Positions 53,701-62,086 are shown, counted from the stretch's first letter. The stretch: DNA of 64,000 bases from Bradyrhizobium ivorense (GCF_900696085.1 NZ_CAADFC020000021.1:106690-170689); one strand, 5' to 3'. The notes: generated by a model from the letters alone, not told the origin. Numbers and translations are program-made.

Positions 53701-55997
53701 TCGGCCTTGTCGCCTTCGGCCACGCTCTTGTCGCCGAATACAGGCTTGATGCCGATCAGCGAAGTCGCGGGCGCCACCGGCAGCACGATCTTGCGCTCGA
53801 CCGAGCGGCCGCCGGTCTCCGCCATGCGGATGAAGATCTGGGCCTCCTGCGGCCGGGTCGAGGTCGGCGCCTTCTCGAGCTTGACCGGGAACGTCGCCGC
53901 GCCCTTGTCGTCGGCCTCGGGGAGGTCTGCGATCGGGGTGCGCTCGTTGCTCGCGCTCTCCTCGTCGGCGACGCCGAACTGGTAGCCGGGATAGCCCGGC
54001 CTCCCCGACGCCGCTGACGTCACCAGCATGTCGCCCTCGAGCTGCAGGCCGGAGGCCGGCGCGCCATAGAGGAAGTGGCCGCTGACCTGAAGTTCCACTG
54101 GAACTTCGGCTTTGATGGTCTTCTCCTTGCTGGTGAGATCGAATTCGATCCGCTCAGGGATGTAGTCCTCGACCATGAAGGTGGTTTCGCCGACCGAGCT
54201 TGCCTTGGGGTCGGTGAAGACGCGGGCGCGCCAGGTGCCGGACGGCACCGCCGAGTTCAGCGCCACCGCCAGCGAGCGGCCGCCGGCGCCCTGGTCGGGC
54301 AGCACGGCGCGGCGGAATTCGACGCCGTCGGGCCGCTCGATCACCATGGTGAGCGGCGTCCCGGTCAAGGCATTGCCCTGTCCGTCGCGCAGCAGCGCGG
54401 TGAGATAGACGGTCTCGTTGGAGCGGTAGACGCCGCGCTCGGCATAGACGAAGGCGTCGGCCCCGAGCGGGATCGCGCGTCCGGCAACCCCGCGGTCGGT
54501 GAGGTCGAAGGCGTTGGTCTTCAGGCTGAGGAAGGCATAGTCGGCCTTCTCGCCCATCACGGTGAGCAGCGCCGGCGACAGCCCGCCCTCGCCGCGCGCG
54601 AGCCCTTGCTCGAACAACACGTGGCCGGCGGCATCGGTCTTGCGGGTGGCCAGGATCTCGTTGTTGCGGGCGACCAGCTTCACCTCGGCATTGGCGACCG
54701 GCTCGGTCGAGGCCAGCGAGTTGACGAACACATGAATACCGTCATTGCCGGAGAACGCCGACAGGCCCATGTCGGAGACGATGAACCACTGCGTCGCCAG
54801 CGAGCTGTCCTCGTCGGACCCCGGGCTCTTCGCCGCCGCCGTCATCACATAGACGCCCGGCTGCAGATCGCCGAGCGCCTGGTCGACCGGGAACGCCGTG
54901 ACGACGTCCTGGTTCAGCGTCGTCGCGGTCGACAGCTCGCCGGACCAGACCTTGACGCCGCGCTGGTCGCCGAGGTCGGTGAGCTGGTAGCGGCTCAGCG
55001 TGCTCTGGAAGTCGGAATCGATCACGGTATTGATCAGGTTGCGGTCGCCGATCCGGAACACGTCGATGGTCACCGCCGGCGTGTTGACGCTGACCAGCGG
55101 GATGCCGCGCTGTCCGGTGCGCGGCAGCACATAGGCGCGGCCGGTGAAGCGCACGAACGGCTTGCGGTCGCGGACATAGATGTTGAACTCGGCCGATTTC
55201 GGTAAGCCCTCCTTGACGCCGGACGGCAGGCCGGCGCGCAAATTGATGTTGTAGCGCTCGCCGTGCTTCAGCCCGTCGACGCAGAGCTGCTTGCCCTCGG
55301 CCGACAGCGCCGGCTTGTCGGTGCCGGCCAGCGCGAGGAACGGCGCGAAGTCGACGCGCTTTGCGAGTTCCTCGGAGAACTGGAAGCAGGCCCTGGGCGA
55401 AGCCGAATCGGAATCGACGGTGTAGTCGAGCAGCCGGAAACCGTGCTCGTCGCGCATCCGCTCGTATTGGCCTCTGATATCGGCGACCTCGCGGATGTCG
55501 AGCGACAGCCGCAGCGCATCGAGCGCCGGCCGCCACAGTTTTCGCTCCGACAGCGCCTTGCCGAGCACGGCCAGCGCATCCGCTTCCTCGCCGGCATTGC
55601 CGGCGCGCTGATAGGCGATGTAGGCCGCGGTCGAGGCGCGCTCCATCAGAAAGGTCTGCTCGCTGGACGAGACGGTGCGGATCTGGAAGATGGTCTTGGC
55701 CAGCTTGAGCCAGTTGGCGCCGTCCTCCGGCGCCACCGCCGCGATCTGGCCGAGGATGCGCAGCCCGGTGCGGGCGTCGTTCTTCGCCAGCGCCGCATCC
55801 GCGTCGGTGCGCAGGCTCGCCGCCGGCTTGTTGACGGGGCCCGCCTCGGTCTTGATCTGGGTCTCCAGCTTGACCGCCGAATCGGCCAGATCGTCGCGCT
55901 TGAAGGCCTTGTCTGCGGCCGCGGCGCTCACGATGCCAAAGCCAACTCCAAGCGCCAGCGCGGCGCAAACTGCGGCGGCCCGAACCAAACCGATCAT
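50778..55997 (-). CDS. Bacterial alpha-2-macroglobulin
   Basis: 1739 residues. A signal peptide covers about 1-32 (AAVCAALALGVGFGIVSAAA); no lipobox Cys is present, unlike the E. coli homologue. MG domains occupy the first ~1100 residues, with VYAERGVYRSNETVYLTALL as a marker. The thioester motif CxEQ is intact as YGCSEQ, with C1291, inside the helical thioester domain. The thioester traps attacking proteases covalently. ATG at 55997 has GGAG upstream. The overlap with pbpC indicates co-translation and a shared role in envelope defence. Confidence 0.95.
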   Translation of the reverse strand: MIGLVRAAAVCAALALGVGFGIVSAAAADKAFKRDDLADSAVKLETQIKTEAGPVNKPAASLRTDADAALAKNDARTGLRILGQIAAVAPEDGANWLKLAKTIFQIRTVSSSEQTFLMERASTAAYIAYQRAGNAGEEADALAVLGKALSERKLWRPALDALRLSLDIREVADIRGQYERMRDEHGFRLLDYTVDSDSASPRACFQFSEELAKRVDFAPFLALAGTDKPALSAEGKQLCVDGLKHGERYNINLRAGLPSGVKEGLPKSAEFNIYVRDRKPFVRFTGRAYVLPRTGQRGIPLVSVNTPAVTIDVFRIGDRNLINTVIDSDFQSTLSRYQLTDLGDQRGVKVWSGELSTATTLNQDVVTAFPVDQALGDLQPGVYVMTAAAKSPGSDEDSSLATQWFIVSDMGLSAFSGNDGIHVFVNSLASTEPVANAEVKLVARNNEILATRKTDAAGHVLFEQGLARGEGGLSPALLTVMGEKADYAFLSLKTNAFDLTDRGVAGRAIPLGADAFVYAERGVYRSNETVYLTALLRDGQGNALTGTPLTMVIERPDGVEFRRAVLPDQGAGGRSLAVALNSAVPSGTWRARVFTDPKASSVGETTFMVEDYIPERIEFDLTSKEKTIKAEVPVELQVSGHFLYGAPASGLQLEGDMLVTSAASGRPGYPGYQFGVADEESASNERTPIADLPEADDKGAATFPVKLEKAPTSTRPQEAQIFIRMAETGGRSVERKIVLPVAPATSLIGIKPVFGDKSVAEGDKAEFDVLFVAPDGKQLARSGLRYELLKLESRYQWYRQNSSWNYEPVKSTRRVADGDVNLVADKAQRLTFQPQPGRYRLDVKSTDADGPVTSVQFDVGWYSDGSADTPDLLETSIDRPEYASGDTVTVTVNARTAGKLTVYVLGDRLLTTQSVDVKEGTQQVKIPVGKDWGTGAYVLTTLRRPLDVAAGRMPGRAIGLKWFGIDKKTRTLAVELPPPALVRPGSTLKIPVKLGGLNPGEDAKVVLAAVDVGILNLTNYKPPAPDDYYLGQRRLTAEIRDLYGQLIDGMQGTAGQIRSGGDAGGAELQGSPPTQKPLALYSGIVTVGPDGTAEISFDIPEFAGTARVMAVAWSATKLGRATTDVIIRDPVVLTATLPRFLLTGDKGTLSLDIDNVEGAAGNFAVGVKTTGPVKVLGNPTTTLKLNAKQRSSMSLGLEAGGAGRGEFDVAITGPNGLTLARHYAIDVKPATQVLARRSIRTLAKGESLTLTADMFSDLVPGTGSVSLSASLSTALDAASILKALDRYPYGCSEQITSRALPLLYVNDLAAGAHLAMDTAVDQRIRDAIERLLARQGSNGSFGLWSAGGDDAWLDAYVTDFLTRAREKGFAVPDVLFKNALDRIRNSVVNANEPEKDGGRDLAYGLYVLARNGAAPIGDLRYLADTKLNNLATPISKAQLAAALALVGDKARAERVYGSALDALNPKPVFEFGRVDYGSALRDAAALVSLAGEGNAPRATLTQAVLRVEAARGLTPYTSTQENAWMVLAARALAKETLTLDINGQPVKTAVYRSYKAEEMVSQPLKITNTGDAPVQAVISVSGSPVTPEPAAANGFKIERSYFTLDGKPADVTKAKQNDRFAVVLKVTEARPEFGHIMVADYLPAGLEIDNPHLVSSGDSGTLSWIEDGVEAKNTEFRDDRFTAAIDRAANDKSVFTVAYVVRAVSPGKYVLPQAYVEDMYNPSRYGRSGTGAVEVRPAK

Positions 55998-56294
55998 GAT
56001 GGAGCTCCCAAGGGCGCCGCGGACCTCTGCCCGCGTGCGGCTAAAACATGCGCGAAAACGTGACGGAGTGAAGGCGAGATGAACGGACGAATACGTCACA
56101 GCTTGCATTGCCGGCAATCCTTCGACCCGCGCTTACCCGGCGCCGCCACATCGCGCGGCCGGCCGGACAGACGCAAGGGGAACGCCCCTGCGGCACACCC
56201 CTGCACGCCTTTGTCGCCCGACCACAAATTCCGGTTCGGTCCGGCTTGGCGAAAAAGCGGATTTTTCATATTGACGGTGCTACAAGGCCGCCAC

Positions 56295-56371
56295 GGTCCC
56301 GTAGCTCAACTGGATAGAGTAGCGGATTTCTACTCCGCGGGTTGCAGGTTCGAATCCTGCCGGGATCGCCA
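56295..56371 (+). tRNA. tRNA-Arg (TCT)
   Basis: Acceptor GGTCCCG pairs with CGGGATC, the anticodon stem-loop is GCGGA-TTTCTAC-TCCGC (anticodon TCT), the T-arm is GGTTCGAATCC, and CCA is encoded. Length is 77 nt. The following 5.5 kb looks accessory, so this tRNA may be an integration site, although no second copy of its 3' end was found. Confidence 0.96.
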
Positions 56372-56517
56372 GCGGCAAAAACGCATACTGAAATCACTCC
56401 ACAATTTAGGCCAATGCGACCCACCTTTTGGAACGCATGTTCTGGTGGGTCACATAGACTTGCAGAAACGTACGCACCGGCGTTGTAGTGCGTCGACCAT
56501 GACCAAAGACCCGCCAC

Positions 56518-56594
56518 ATTACGGTGACAGTGCACTTAATGGGTACGCGTCCGCGAACCGCGTGGTGACCTGCTAAATGCACTGTCAACGTAAT
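56518..56594. repeat. Palindromic flanking repeat, copy 1
   Basis: Arms ATTACGGTGACAGTGCACTTA (56518-56538) and TAAATGCACTGTCAACGTAAT (56574-56594) match at 19 of 21 positions. The centre contains CCGCGAACCGCGTGGTGACCTG. An almost identical element in the same orientation is at 58293-58369; together they bracket the toxin-like gene. Confidence 0.85.
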
Positions 56595-56607
56595 ACCCGT
56601 AATGCCT

Positions 56608-57891
56608 TCACTTCGGCTGCATGAGAAATGCTCCCATTCCGTCCCGAGCGCCGGGATATTCGCGGAGGAAAACTTCCAGTTCATATAATTTGGCATTCTG
56701 GGCGTCGTAAATGATGCGCACCTGCCCATTATTCCTTACCTGGCCGTAGGTTATGTGGCCACCACCACGAGGATTCCTCATAGTTACCGCGTAGTGTCCA
56801 TCCGGTAGGGGCGCCTTTCCTCCAAAGTCGCCTTTGAATTCGGAACGCGCGCCGATTGCGAAGGCAACCTGGCTTGCAGCAGTCGATCCCTTGAGCGTGG
56901 GCGTCATAGTTTCAAAGTCAGCAGCTTTGGCACCTGCTCCCTTGACAAATTGGTTTTTTAACATCGCCGCCGTGCAGGCCACGCAATTCTCGTTGCTGCG
57001 AAATCCTTCCAAGTCTGGAGGGTTGATTGGATTGGCTCCTCCTGGATCCGTAAGGGTCGGCTCTGCTTGTACGCGACCAGGTCCTGCACCCCTAAACGCG
57101 TCTCCTGGTCTGGGCTCCCCTCGCCCGTAGTCTGCGGTTCGGCGGACTGAGCGGGGCGGCCCGAAGCGCTGCATTTCTTGGGCAAGCGCATACCAAGCTT
57201 CCCTATTTTGATCCGCCGACAGCTTAAGCCACTCTTCTTCCGCCTCTTCTGGTGTCCACCACCCTTCGACGGCTTCCTTGTGCAGCGGATTGAGTCCATC
57301 TCGCACATAAATTGTTCGACGGCGGCGATCGTAGGGCTCGTGCAACTCTTTTATTTCGCCGTACTGCTTCTCAATTTCATCAGATGGGTCAGGGCCTCCG
57401 AAGTCTCGGATTGTTACGCCCTTGCTGATGACAAATCGAGCTAACGCCTGGTTCGTAACCGGGCCTAATCCCAGCTGCAATTTAAGTTCGTTCAAAGTTA
57501 CGGTCTGCCGCAGCAACGCGAGAATCTCTGCCTTCGTGAGCTTATCGGGCGTCCGGTCAAGCACCATCACGACTTCGAGCTTGATCCATGCCGATTGATC
57601 CAGGCCCGCCTCGACGGTGACTTTCTCGACGAGATCGCCTGCCTGCAACGTGTAGATTTTTTCGATGTCGTTGTGGACCTTCTCACTTACGACCTTAACA
57701 ACCCGGTCGTTTGTCGATTTCAGCCACAACTCCCTGTTGTTGACCTTGTAAAACTCCAGACCGACTTCCTTGCGTTCTCTTGTCTTAATCGTCATCCGAC
57801 CGACTGACAGTGGTCCACCAGCACCGCCTTCGGGGAAATAGCCCGTCGTGTCGCCGAGGGGTACGCCGGGCGGCGCGCAGAAATTGGCCAT
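56608..57891 (-). CDS. Putative papain-fold (Tox-PL-like) effector or toxin
   Basis: 427 residues. The C-terminal ~130 residues start SNENCVACTAAMLKNQ (C303), then GGGHITYGQV (H379) and IIYDAQNAKLYE (D396). This Cys-His-Asp order and the NCV...YDAQ phrases match papain-fold deamidase/peptidase toxins of polymorphic toxin systems. The N-terminal ~270 residues are a mixed region with Gly-rich start, charged helices and a Pro/Gly linker before the toxin-like domain; I do not recognise it. No signal peptide, secretion marker or immunity gene is seen. Composition is AT-richer than the core genes. A housekeeping peptidase role cannot be excluded. Confidence 0.6.
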   Translation of the reverse strand: MANFCAPPGVPLGDTTGYFPEGGAGGPLSVGRMTIKTRERKEVGLEFYKVNNRELWLKSTNDRVVKVVSEKVHNDIEKIYTLQAGDLVEKVTVEAGLDQSAWIKLEVVMVLDRTPDKLTKAEILALLRQTVTLNELKLQLGLGPVTNQALARFVISKGVTIRDFGGPDPSDEIEKQYGEIKELHEPYDRRRRTIYVRDGLNPLHKEAVEGWWTPEEAEEEWLKLSADQNREAWYALAQEMQRFGPPRSVRRTADYGRGEPRPGDAFRGAGPGRVQAEPTLTDPGGANPINPPDLEGFRSNENCVACTAAMLKNQFVKGAGAKAADFETMTPTLKGSTAASQVAFAIGARSEFKGDFGGKAPLPDGHYAVTMRNPRGGGHITYGQVRNNGQVRIIYDAQNAKLYELEVFLREYPGARDGMGAFLMQPK

Positions 57892-58458
57892 AGCCTAGGT
57901 CCTCCAACAGTGTGTAAAGCGGCGGCTAGCTCGTCTATCTCGTGTGAACCTGAAGGATCAGGTCCTCGCCTTCTCTGGTAGTGTCGTCTTCTTACTCCTG
58001 TGGTCCAGCTAACTAGCAGGCCGTCGATTTGTTCGGCGCGGACTCTCAGGTTTCCAGCGCAATGTGCTTGAAGTTGCGCACGGATGTCGAGGGGTTAGCC
58101 TCGGTTGCCAGCAAAGAACCTGCTAGTGAGGGCGTTAAGGCGCGGCCCCCTCCATACCTCAGGGGTGGTGACATTTCTTCGTCTGGGATGGTTCAACTGG
58201 CTTCCGGTCCAATCCGGCGGCCATATACGCGTGAGCCAAGCGTGCGGATCGACGTCATTCATATTACAGGTCTCCAGCAGTGTGGCGATGTCATTACGGT
58301 GACAGTGCATTTAATAGCAGGTGTCCCGCGAACCGCGTGATGACCTGTAAATGCACCGTCACCCGTAATACCGACAATTGGGCGTCCCGTAAAAACCAGG
58401 GACCTGCTCGAGCTTGGTTGTGGTGATAGGCTCGCGTCATTTTTGAAGGGGCGCTAAT
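57892..58458. other. 567-bp non-coding stretch containing palindromic repeat copy 2
   Basis: Apart from the repeat at 58293-58369, no gene was found. Small frames occur in both directions but lack ribosome sites and sensible composition. The part next to the toxin-like gene should contain its promoter; the last 20 bp hold GAAGGGG, the ribosome site of the acyltransferase. Confidence 0.5.
58293..58369. repeat. Palindromic flanking repeat, copy 2
   Basis: Arms ATTACGGTGACAGTGCATTTA (58293-58313) and TAAATGCACCGTCACCCGTAAT (58348-58369). The centre CCCGCGAACCGCGTGATGACCTG is nearly the same as in copy 1 at 56518-56594. The two copies are direct repeats 1.78 kb apart. Confidence 0.85.
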
Positions 58459-59568
58459 TTGGATTCTCAGCATATTGAACCCCGCCCTCATCTTAGGGCG
58501 TTAACTGGACTGCGCGGCGTCGCCGCGGTCGTTGTCATGTTGGGGCACTACAACCTCAAGCTGCCCTATCATCTCGCGGATTTTTTCGACTGGTTCTACT
58601 CCGCAGTCGATCTGTTTTTTTGCTTGAGCGGATTCACGCTGTCGTACGTATACGCCGCTACCGACTTTCGTTTCTCGCAATATCTGGTGGCGAGGGTGGC
58701 GCGGATTTATCCGCTTTACATCGTCACGCTGATCGTCGTCGGAGCAGCATATACCCTACCAGCCCAGATCGTTCCGGCTACATATCCTGCAGTCGCGGCC
58801 TTCTCCGATTTTGTGCGGCAAGTGCTGATGGTGAATAGCTGGCCGATTATCGGAACGGGCGTTCACTGGAACACACAGTCGTGGTCGGTGTCGATCGAAT
58901 CGCTCTGTTACGTGGTTGTGTTTCCGATATTGCTGCGCCTGAGGCCGCCAGCATCTGAGAACGCCAGGCTTCTGCTATTGGTGGTACTCTCGGCCGCCTG
59001 CTTCGCCGCCCAAATATCATTCTACGATCCGGCGACGAACACAGTCCCTCATGATGCGAATGTCTGGAGGACCTGGGGAGAAACGATACGAGGCATTTCG
59101 GCATTTTCGATGGGCTGGATCGCTTTCTGGAGTTACGAGCAGCGCGACCAGATACACTCGCTCTGCACGAGATTTTCGACAGCGCTCTGGCTATGCTTCG
59201 CAGCCGCGTTGACGCTTTCGTATCTCGGCATTGTGCGGTCTCACACGGTGACGTTCCTGTTTCCGTTTATCGTGCTGGCGGCAACAGACCCTTATTCTCG
59301 ATCATCGCGCCTGCTTGAATCGTCACCTGCTCATTACATCGGCGTCATCTCCTATTCGATCTACATGGTGCACTTCATCTCGTATCTGGCATTTTTCTAC
59401 CTCTTCGGTAGGCCTGTAATGTGGACGGCTCCCGTTCAGGTGGCATTGATCGGCACGACATTCGCGTTCTCCTCCCTGACTTATTCCTTTCTTGAGAGAC
59501 CGGCGCGCGATGCCCTAAGACGATGCCGCATCATCCGGCAACCTGAAGGTCAATTGAATCCGGATTAG
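58459..59568 (+). CDS. Acyltransferase family 3 (OafA/YrhL-type) membrane protein
   Basis: 369 residues with about ten membrane helices. RALTGLRGVAAVVVMLGHYN near the N-terminus has the family Arg and catalytic-region His, and the C-terminal Tyr/Phe-rich YFSYSIYMVHF-like helix is present as VISYSIYMVHFISYLAF, followed by SFLERPARDALRR. Such enzymes O-acylate surface polysaccharides or exported sugars. TTG at 58459 is taken as start because AAGGGG lies eight bases upstream and no ATG fits. The absence of a fused SGNH domain is notable, because a separate SGNH hydrolase follows at 59985. Confidence 0.88.
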   Translation: MDSQHIEPRPHLRALTGLRGVAAVVVMLGHYNLKLPYHLADFFDWFYSAVDLFFCLSGFTLSYVYAATDFRFSQYLVARVARIYPLYIVTLIVVGAAYTLPAQIVPATYPAVAAFSDFVRQVLMVNSWPIIGTGVHWNTQSWSVSIESLCYVVVFPILLRLRPPASENARLLLLVVLSAACFAAQISFYDPATNTVPHDANVWRTWGETIRGISAFSMGWIAFWSYEQRDQIHSLCTRFSTALWLCFAAALTLSYLGIVRSHTVTFLFPFIVLAATDPYSRSSRLLESSPAHYIGVISYSIYMVHFISYLAFFYLFGRPVMWTAPVQVALIGTTFAFSSLTYSFLERPARDALRRCRIIRQPEGQLNPD

Positions 59569-59755
59569 ACCAATCCGTGGCGATCCGCGTCCATTGCGGC
59601 CCGAAATCCCTGGCAACCATCCCGTAAAACCACGGCCCCGCCTCCTGATTGAAACACGGCTGGCTCGCGGTAGGTTTGGTTCCATTGTTTAAGGGGTGCG
59701 ATTCTTCGGCCCACGGCCGATGAGGCGTCCCGCCGGATTGTCACGGGGATCTATT

Positions 59756-59932
59756 TTGACGAAGGAACAACTCGCTCGAGATGCAGCGGACATTTTCCGA
59801 CTGCTGCGAGCATTTCGCTCGATCAAGAATCGGGCGACGCGTCAGCACCTTATCGAGACCATAGAGGCAATGGCCGAGGGGCGGATACCCGACACACCAC
59901 TTGAGGGGACGGCCGGTAAACCGCATGGCTGA
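59756..59932 (+). CDS. Small helical hypothetical protein
   Basis: 58 residues from TTG at 59756 (an in-frame GTG at 59696 would add 20 Arg-rich residues). LTKEQLARDAADIFRLLRAF and KNRATRQHLIETIEAMAEGR form two amphipathic helices, a pattern seen in small rhizobial proteins of unknown role (recollection). The start is uncertain. It lies between the acyltransferase and the SGNH hydrolase on the same strand. Confidence 0.5.
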   Translation: MTKEQLARDAADIFRLLRAFRSIKNRATRQHLIETIEAMAEGRIPDTPLEGTAGKPHG

Positions 59933-59984
59933 GCCGGGCCGGCGCCGGGAGGATCTGATTGAACTGCGCTAGGGAGCTTGCGTG

Positions 59985-60659
59985 ATGGGCCCAACCGGAA
60001 TGATCGAGCATCTCAGCGGTCGAACCGGAGAGATTGATCCAGCTCACGACTGGCCGAACCTTGGTCATTACCGGGACAGCAATGCCGCAATCACGGCGCC
60101 GCCGCGCGCGGTGTTCATCGGGGATTCCCTGACCGAGGCATGGCCTCACGTTGATACCGAGCTGTTCTCGAACGGGATTGTCGGGCGTGGCATCGGTGGG
60201 CAGACCACGCCGCAGATCCTGCTGCGCTTCATGGCGGATGTCGTCGCACTCGGGCCCAGGGTGGTTCACATTCTGTGCGGCTGCAACGACATCGCCGGCA
60301 ATACCGGCCCGACGACCTTCCGCGACTATCAGAACAACGTGCTGGCGATGCTGACACTCGCCGATGCGCATGGCCTGCGGGTGATCCTCGGCAACTACGC
60401 CGACTACGACCGGTTCGCATGGGCGCCGGAGGTCGATGCCAAACCCTGGATCCGGCGCATGAATGGCTGGATCGAGGATATCGCAAGAGCGCGAGGGCAT
60501 GTCCTTGCCGACTATCGAACCGCATTCGGAGAGATGGATGAAGCCAGAAAGGCGGCCGTCATGCCTGATGGTGTCCACCCCAACGTTGCGGGTTATGCCT
60601 TGATGCGGCCCGTCGCGCTCCGCGCATTGGACCAGGCCTTCGAACGGGCGCGCGTATAG
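59985..60659 (+). CDS. SGNH/GDSL hydrolase
   Basis: 224 residues. The four SGNH blocks are present: VFIGDSLTE (S48), VGRGIGGQTT (glycine block), LCGCNDIAGN (N101) and MPDGVHPN (D195, H198). It is likely an esterase or acetyl hydrolase. No signal peptide is visible, so action would be cytoplasmic unless exported otherwise. ATG at 59985 follows an adjacent GTG. The neighbouring acyltransferase suggests they may add and remove acyl groups on the same type of glycan, but this is only context. Confidence 0.88.
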   Translation: MGPTGMIEHLSGRTGEIDPAHDWPNLGHYRDSNAAITAPPRAVFIGDSLTEAWPHVDTELFSNGIVGRGIGGQTTPQILLRFMADVVALGPRVVHILCGCNDIAGNTGPTTFRDYQNNVLAMLTLADAHGLRVILGNYADYDRFAWAPEVDAKPWIRRMNGWIEDIARARGHVLADYRTAFGEMDEARKAAVMPDGVHPNVAGYALMRPVALRALDQAFERARV

Positions 60660-60940
60660 CAGCAAGGGACAAGGCGCCCCGCGGCACCACGGTCCTGCCG
60701 GGGTTGCGAACGTCCGGCCGAACTTCAACTGGAACATCACGGAACCAATTGACGGTATGGCGTATCGGGTGCCTCTGCGATCGTTTGAACTGAGGATCTC
60801 AGGTGCGGGAAAGGCTTAAAGGAATGAAGAAAAAGGAAAGGCCGATGCCCCCCGATGTCGTATCCCACCTGCGCCTCACTTAGGCCTTGCCACTGCGCCA
60901 GTATCGCTTCGAACACGATCAGCGGTTGCGAGGGGCCACG

Positions 60941-61798
60941 ATGGCAAGAGCAGAGCCGAGCGATATTTCGCTATCTGCAAGGGCGCATTTAGCGGCAGAG
61001 CGAAAAGTGGGTGCGAACCACCTGATATATGATGTGGGCGTAAATGACGGAACCGACTCCACCTACTATCTCTGGCGGGGATACAGGGTACTCGGCATAG
61101 AGGCGAGCCCGGTCTTGGCTGAAAAGCTGAGGGAGAAGTTCGAGCCGGAGATCCGGGAAGGTCGTTACACTCTGCTGGAGGTCGGAGTGGCGGACGACGA
61201 TGGCACAGCTGAATTCTGGATGTCAGACGTTACCGAGTGGTCGTCTTTCAACAAAAGCATAGCGTCACGCGACGGGACGCCTCATCGCGCCGTGCAAATA
61301 GCAACCAGAAGATTTTCCTCGATCGTCGAAGAGTTTGGCGTTCCGCTTTATTGCAAGGTGGATATCGAAGGTAATGACCGGTGTTGCGTGAGAGGTTTCA
61401 CCAGCCATACCGCGCCTCCTTATCTGTCCATCGAAATGTCACACAAAGATGGCGGGGTCGATCTCGATCTGCTCGACTCGCTGGGATATCGGCAGTTCAA
61501 GATCATCAGCCAGGTGACGCGCGCGCAGCCGGTTCCATCGTTGATGAGAATTGATGGCTTGCTCTCTGGTTTTCCCAAGAAGGCGTTGAGGGCAGCGATC
61601 AAGCGAACGTTGGGTGTACGGTCTTTCCAAGGCCGGAAATTTCCTTTGGGCGCGTCCGGTCCATTCGCCGAGGACACGCCCGGCCGGTGGCGCTCGGTCA
61701 GCGAAGTCAGACGGCTTTGGGCATTCCTGAAGGACATCGACGAACGCGCCGGCAAGAATCGCCTCGGCGAGTGGTTTGATTTTCACGCCAAGCGGTAG
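60941..61798 (+). CDS. FkbM family methyltransferase
   Basis: 285 residues. The SAM-binding start IYDVGVNDGTDSTYYLWRGY is followed by VLGIEASPVLAEKL, and the FkbM catalytic region is YCKVDIEGNDRCCVRGF. The C-terminal third (residues 195-285) is an extension beyond the family core, without a known domain. Members O-methylate sugars in glycans or glycolipids. ATG at 60941 has GAGGGG upstream. With the acyltransferase and SGNH hydrolase it suggests a small glycan-modification group acquired after the tRNA. Confidence 0.85.
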   Translation: MARAEPSDISLSARAHLAAERKVGANHLIYDVGVNDGTDSTYYLWRGYRVLGIEASPVLAEKLREKFEPEIREGRYTLLEVGVADDDGTAEFWMSDVTEWSSFNKSIASRDGTPHRAVQIATRRFSSIVEEFGVPLYCKVDIEGNDRCCVRGFTSHTAPPYLSIEMSHKDGGVDLDLLDSLGYRQFKIISQVTRAQPVPSLMRIDGLLSGFPKKALRAAIKRTLGVRSFQGRKFPLGASGPFAEDTPGRWRSVSEVRRLWAFLKDIDERAGKNRLGEWFDFHAKR

Positions 61799-61875
61799 TC
61801 TCGACATCGGAGACCGCGTCGCCATCCCGTGCTGCTATACCACCCCTCCTCCGGCCGCTCGCTCGCCCAAGCCCG

Positions 61876-62022
61876 CTAGATCGACGGGGTAACCGATCCG
61901 CAGGGCTTCAAGGTCTTGATGATATGCCCGCTCCAGCACTCCTGGTGCTCCTGGGCGTAGCTGATCGCGGCAATCACGATCAGGGCGACGACGACTAGTC
62001 CGGCGACGATGTTCTGTACCAT
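61876..62022 (-). CDS. Small single-span membrane protein
   Basis: 48 residues. One hydrophobic helix, VQNIVAGLVVVALIVIAAIS, covers residues 2-21, followed by a polar tail with two Cys (ECWSGHIIKTLKPCGSV). ATG at 62022 has GGGAG eight bases upstream. The Cys pair could form a periplasmic disulfide. No family is recognised. A second tiny membrane protein lies 290 bp upstream on the same strand. Confidence 0.65.
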   Translation of the reverse strand: MVQNIVAGLVVVALIVIAAISYAQEHQECWSGHIIKTLKPCGSVTPSI

Positions 62023-62086
62023 GGCTGCCACTCCCGGGACCTCACCGCGCTGAGGGTCGGATGATGGACAACGGGACCCGCAGCCG

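Noticed and set aside
50745..54017. A 1090-codon plus-strand frame opposite the alpha-2-macroglobulin gene
   Set aside because: Arg/His-rich shadow frame with no domain; the minus strand encodes an intact thioester protein.
56518..58369. Reading the paired palindromes as integron attC sites
   Set aside because: The ends lack the GTTRRRY / RYYYAAC core motifs and no integrase is visible.
60824..60883. 19-codon ORF (MKKKERPMPPDVVSHLRLT) before the FkbM gene
   Set aside because: It has a possible AAAGG ribosome site but is too short and without recognisable features. The rest of the 281-bp gap 60660-60940 shows no gene or repeat.
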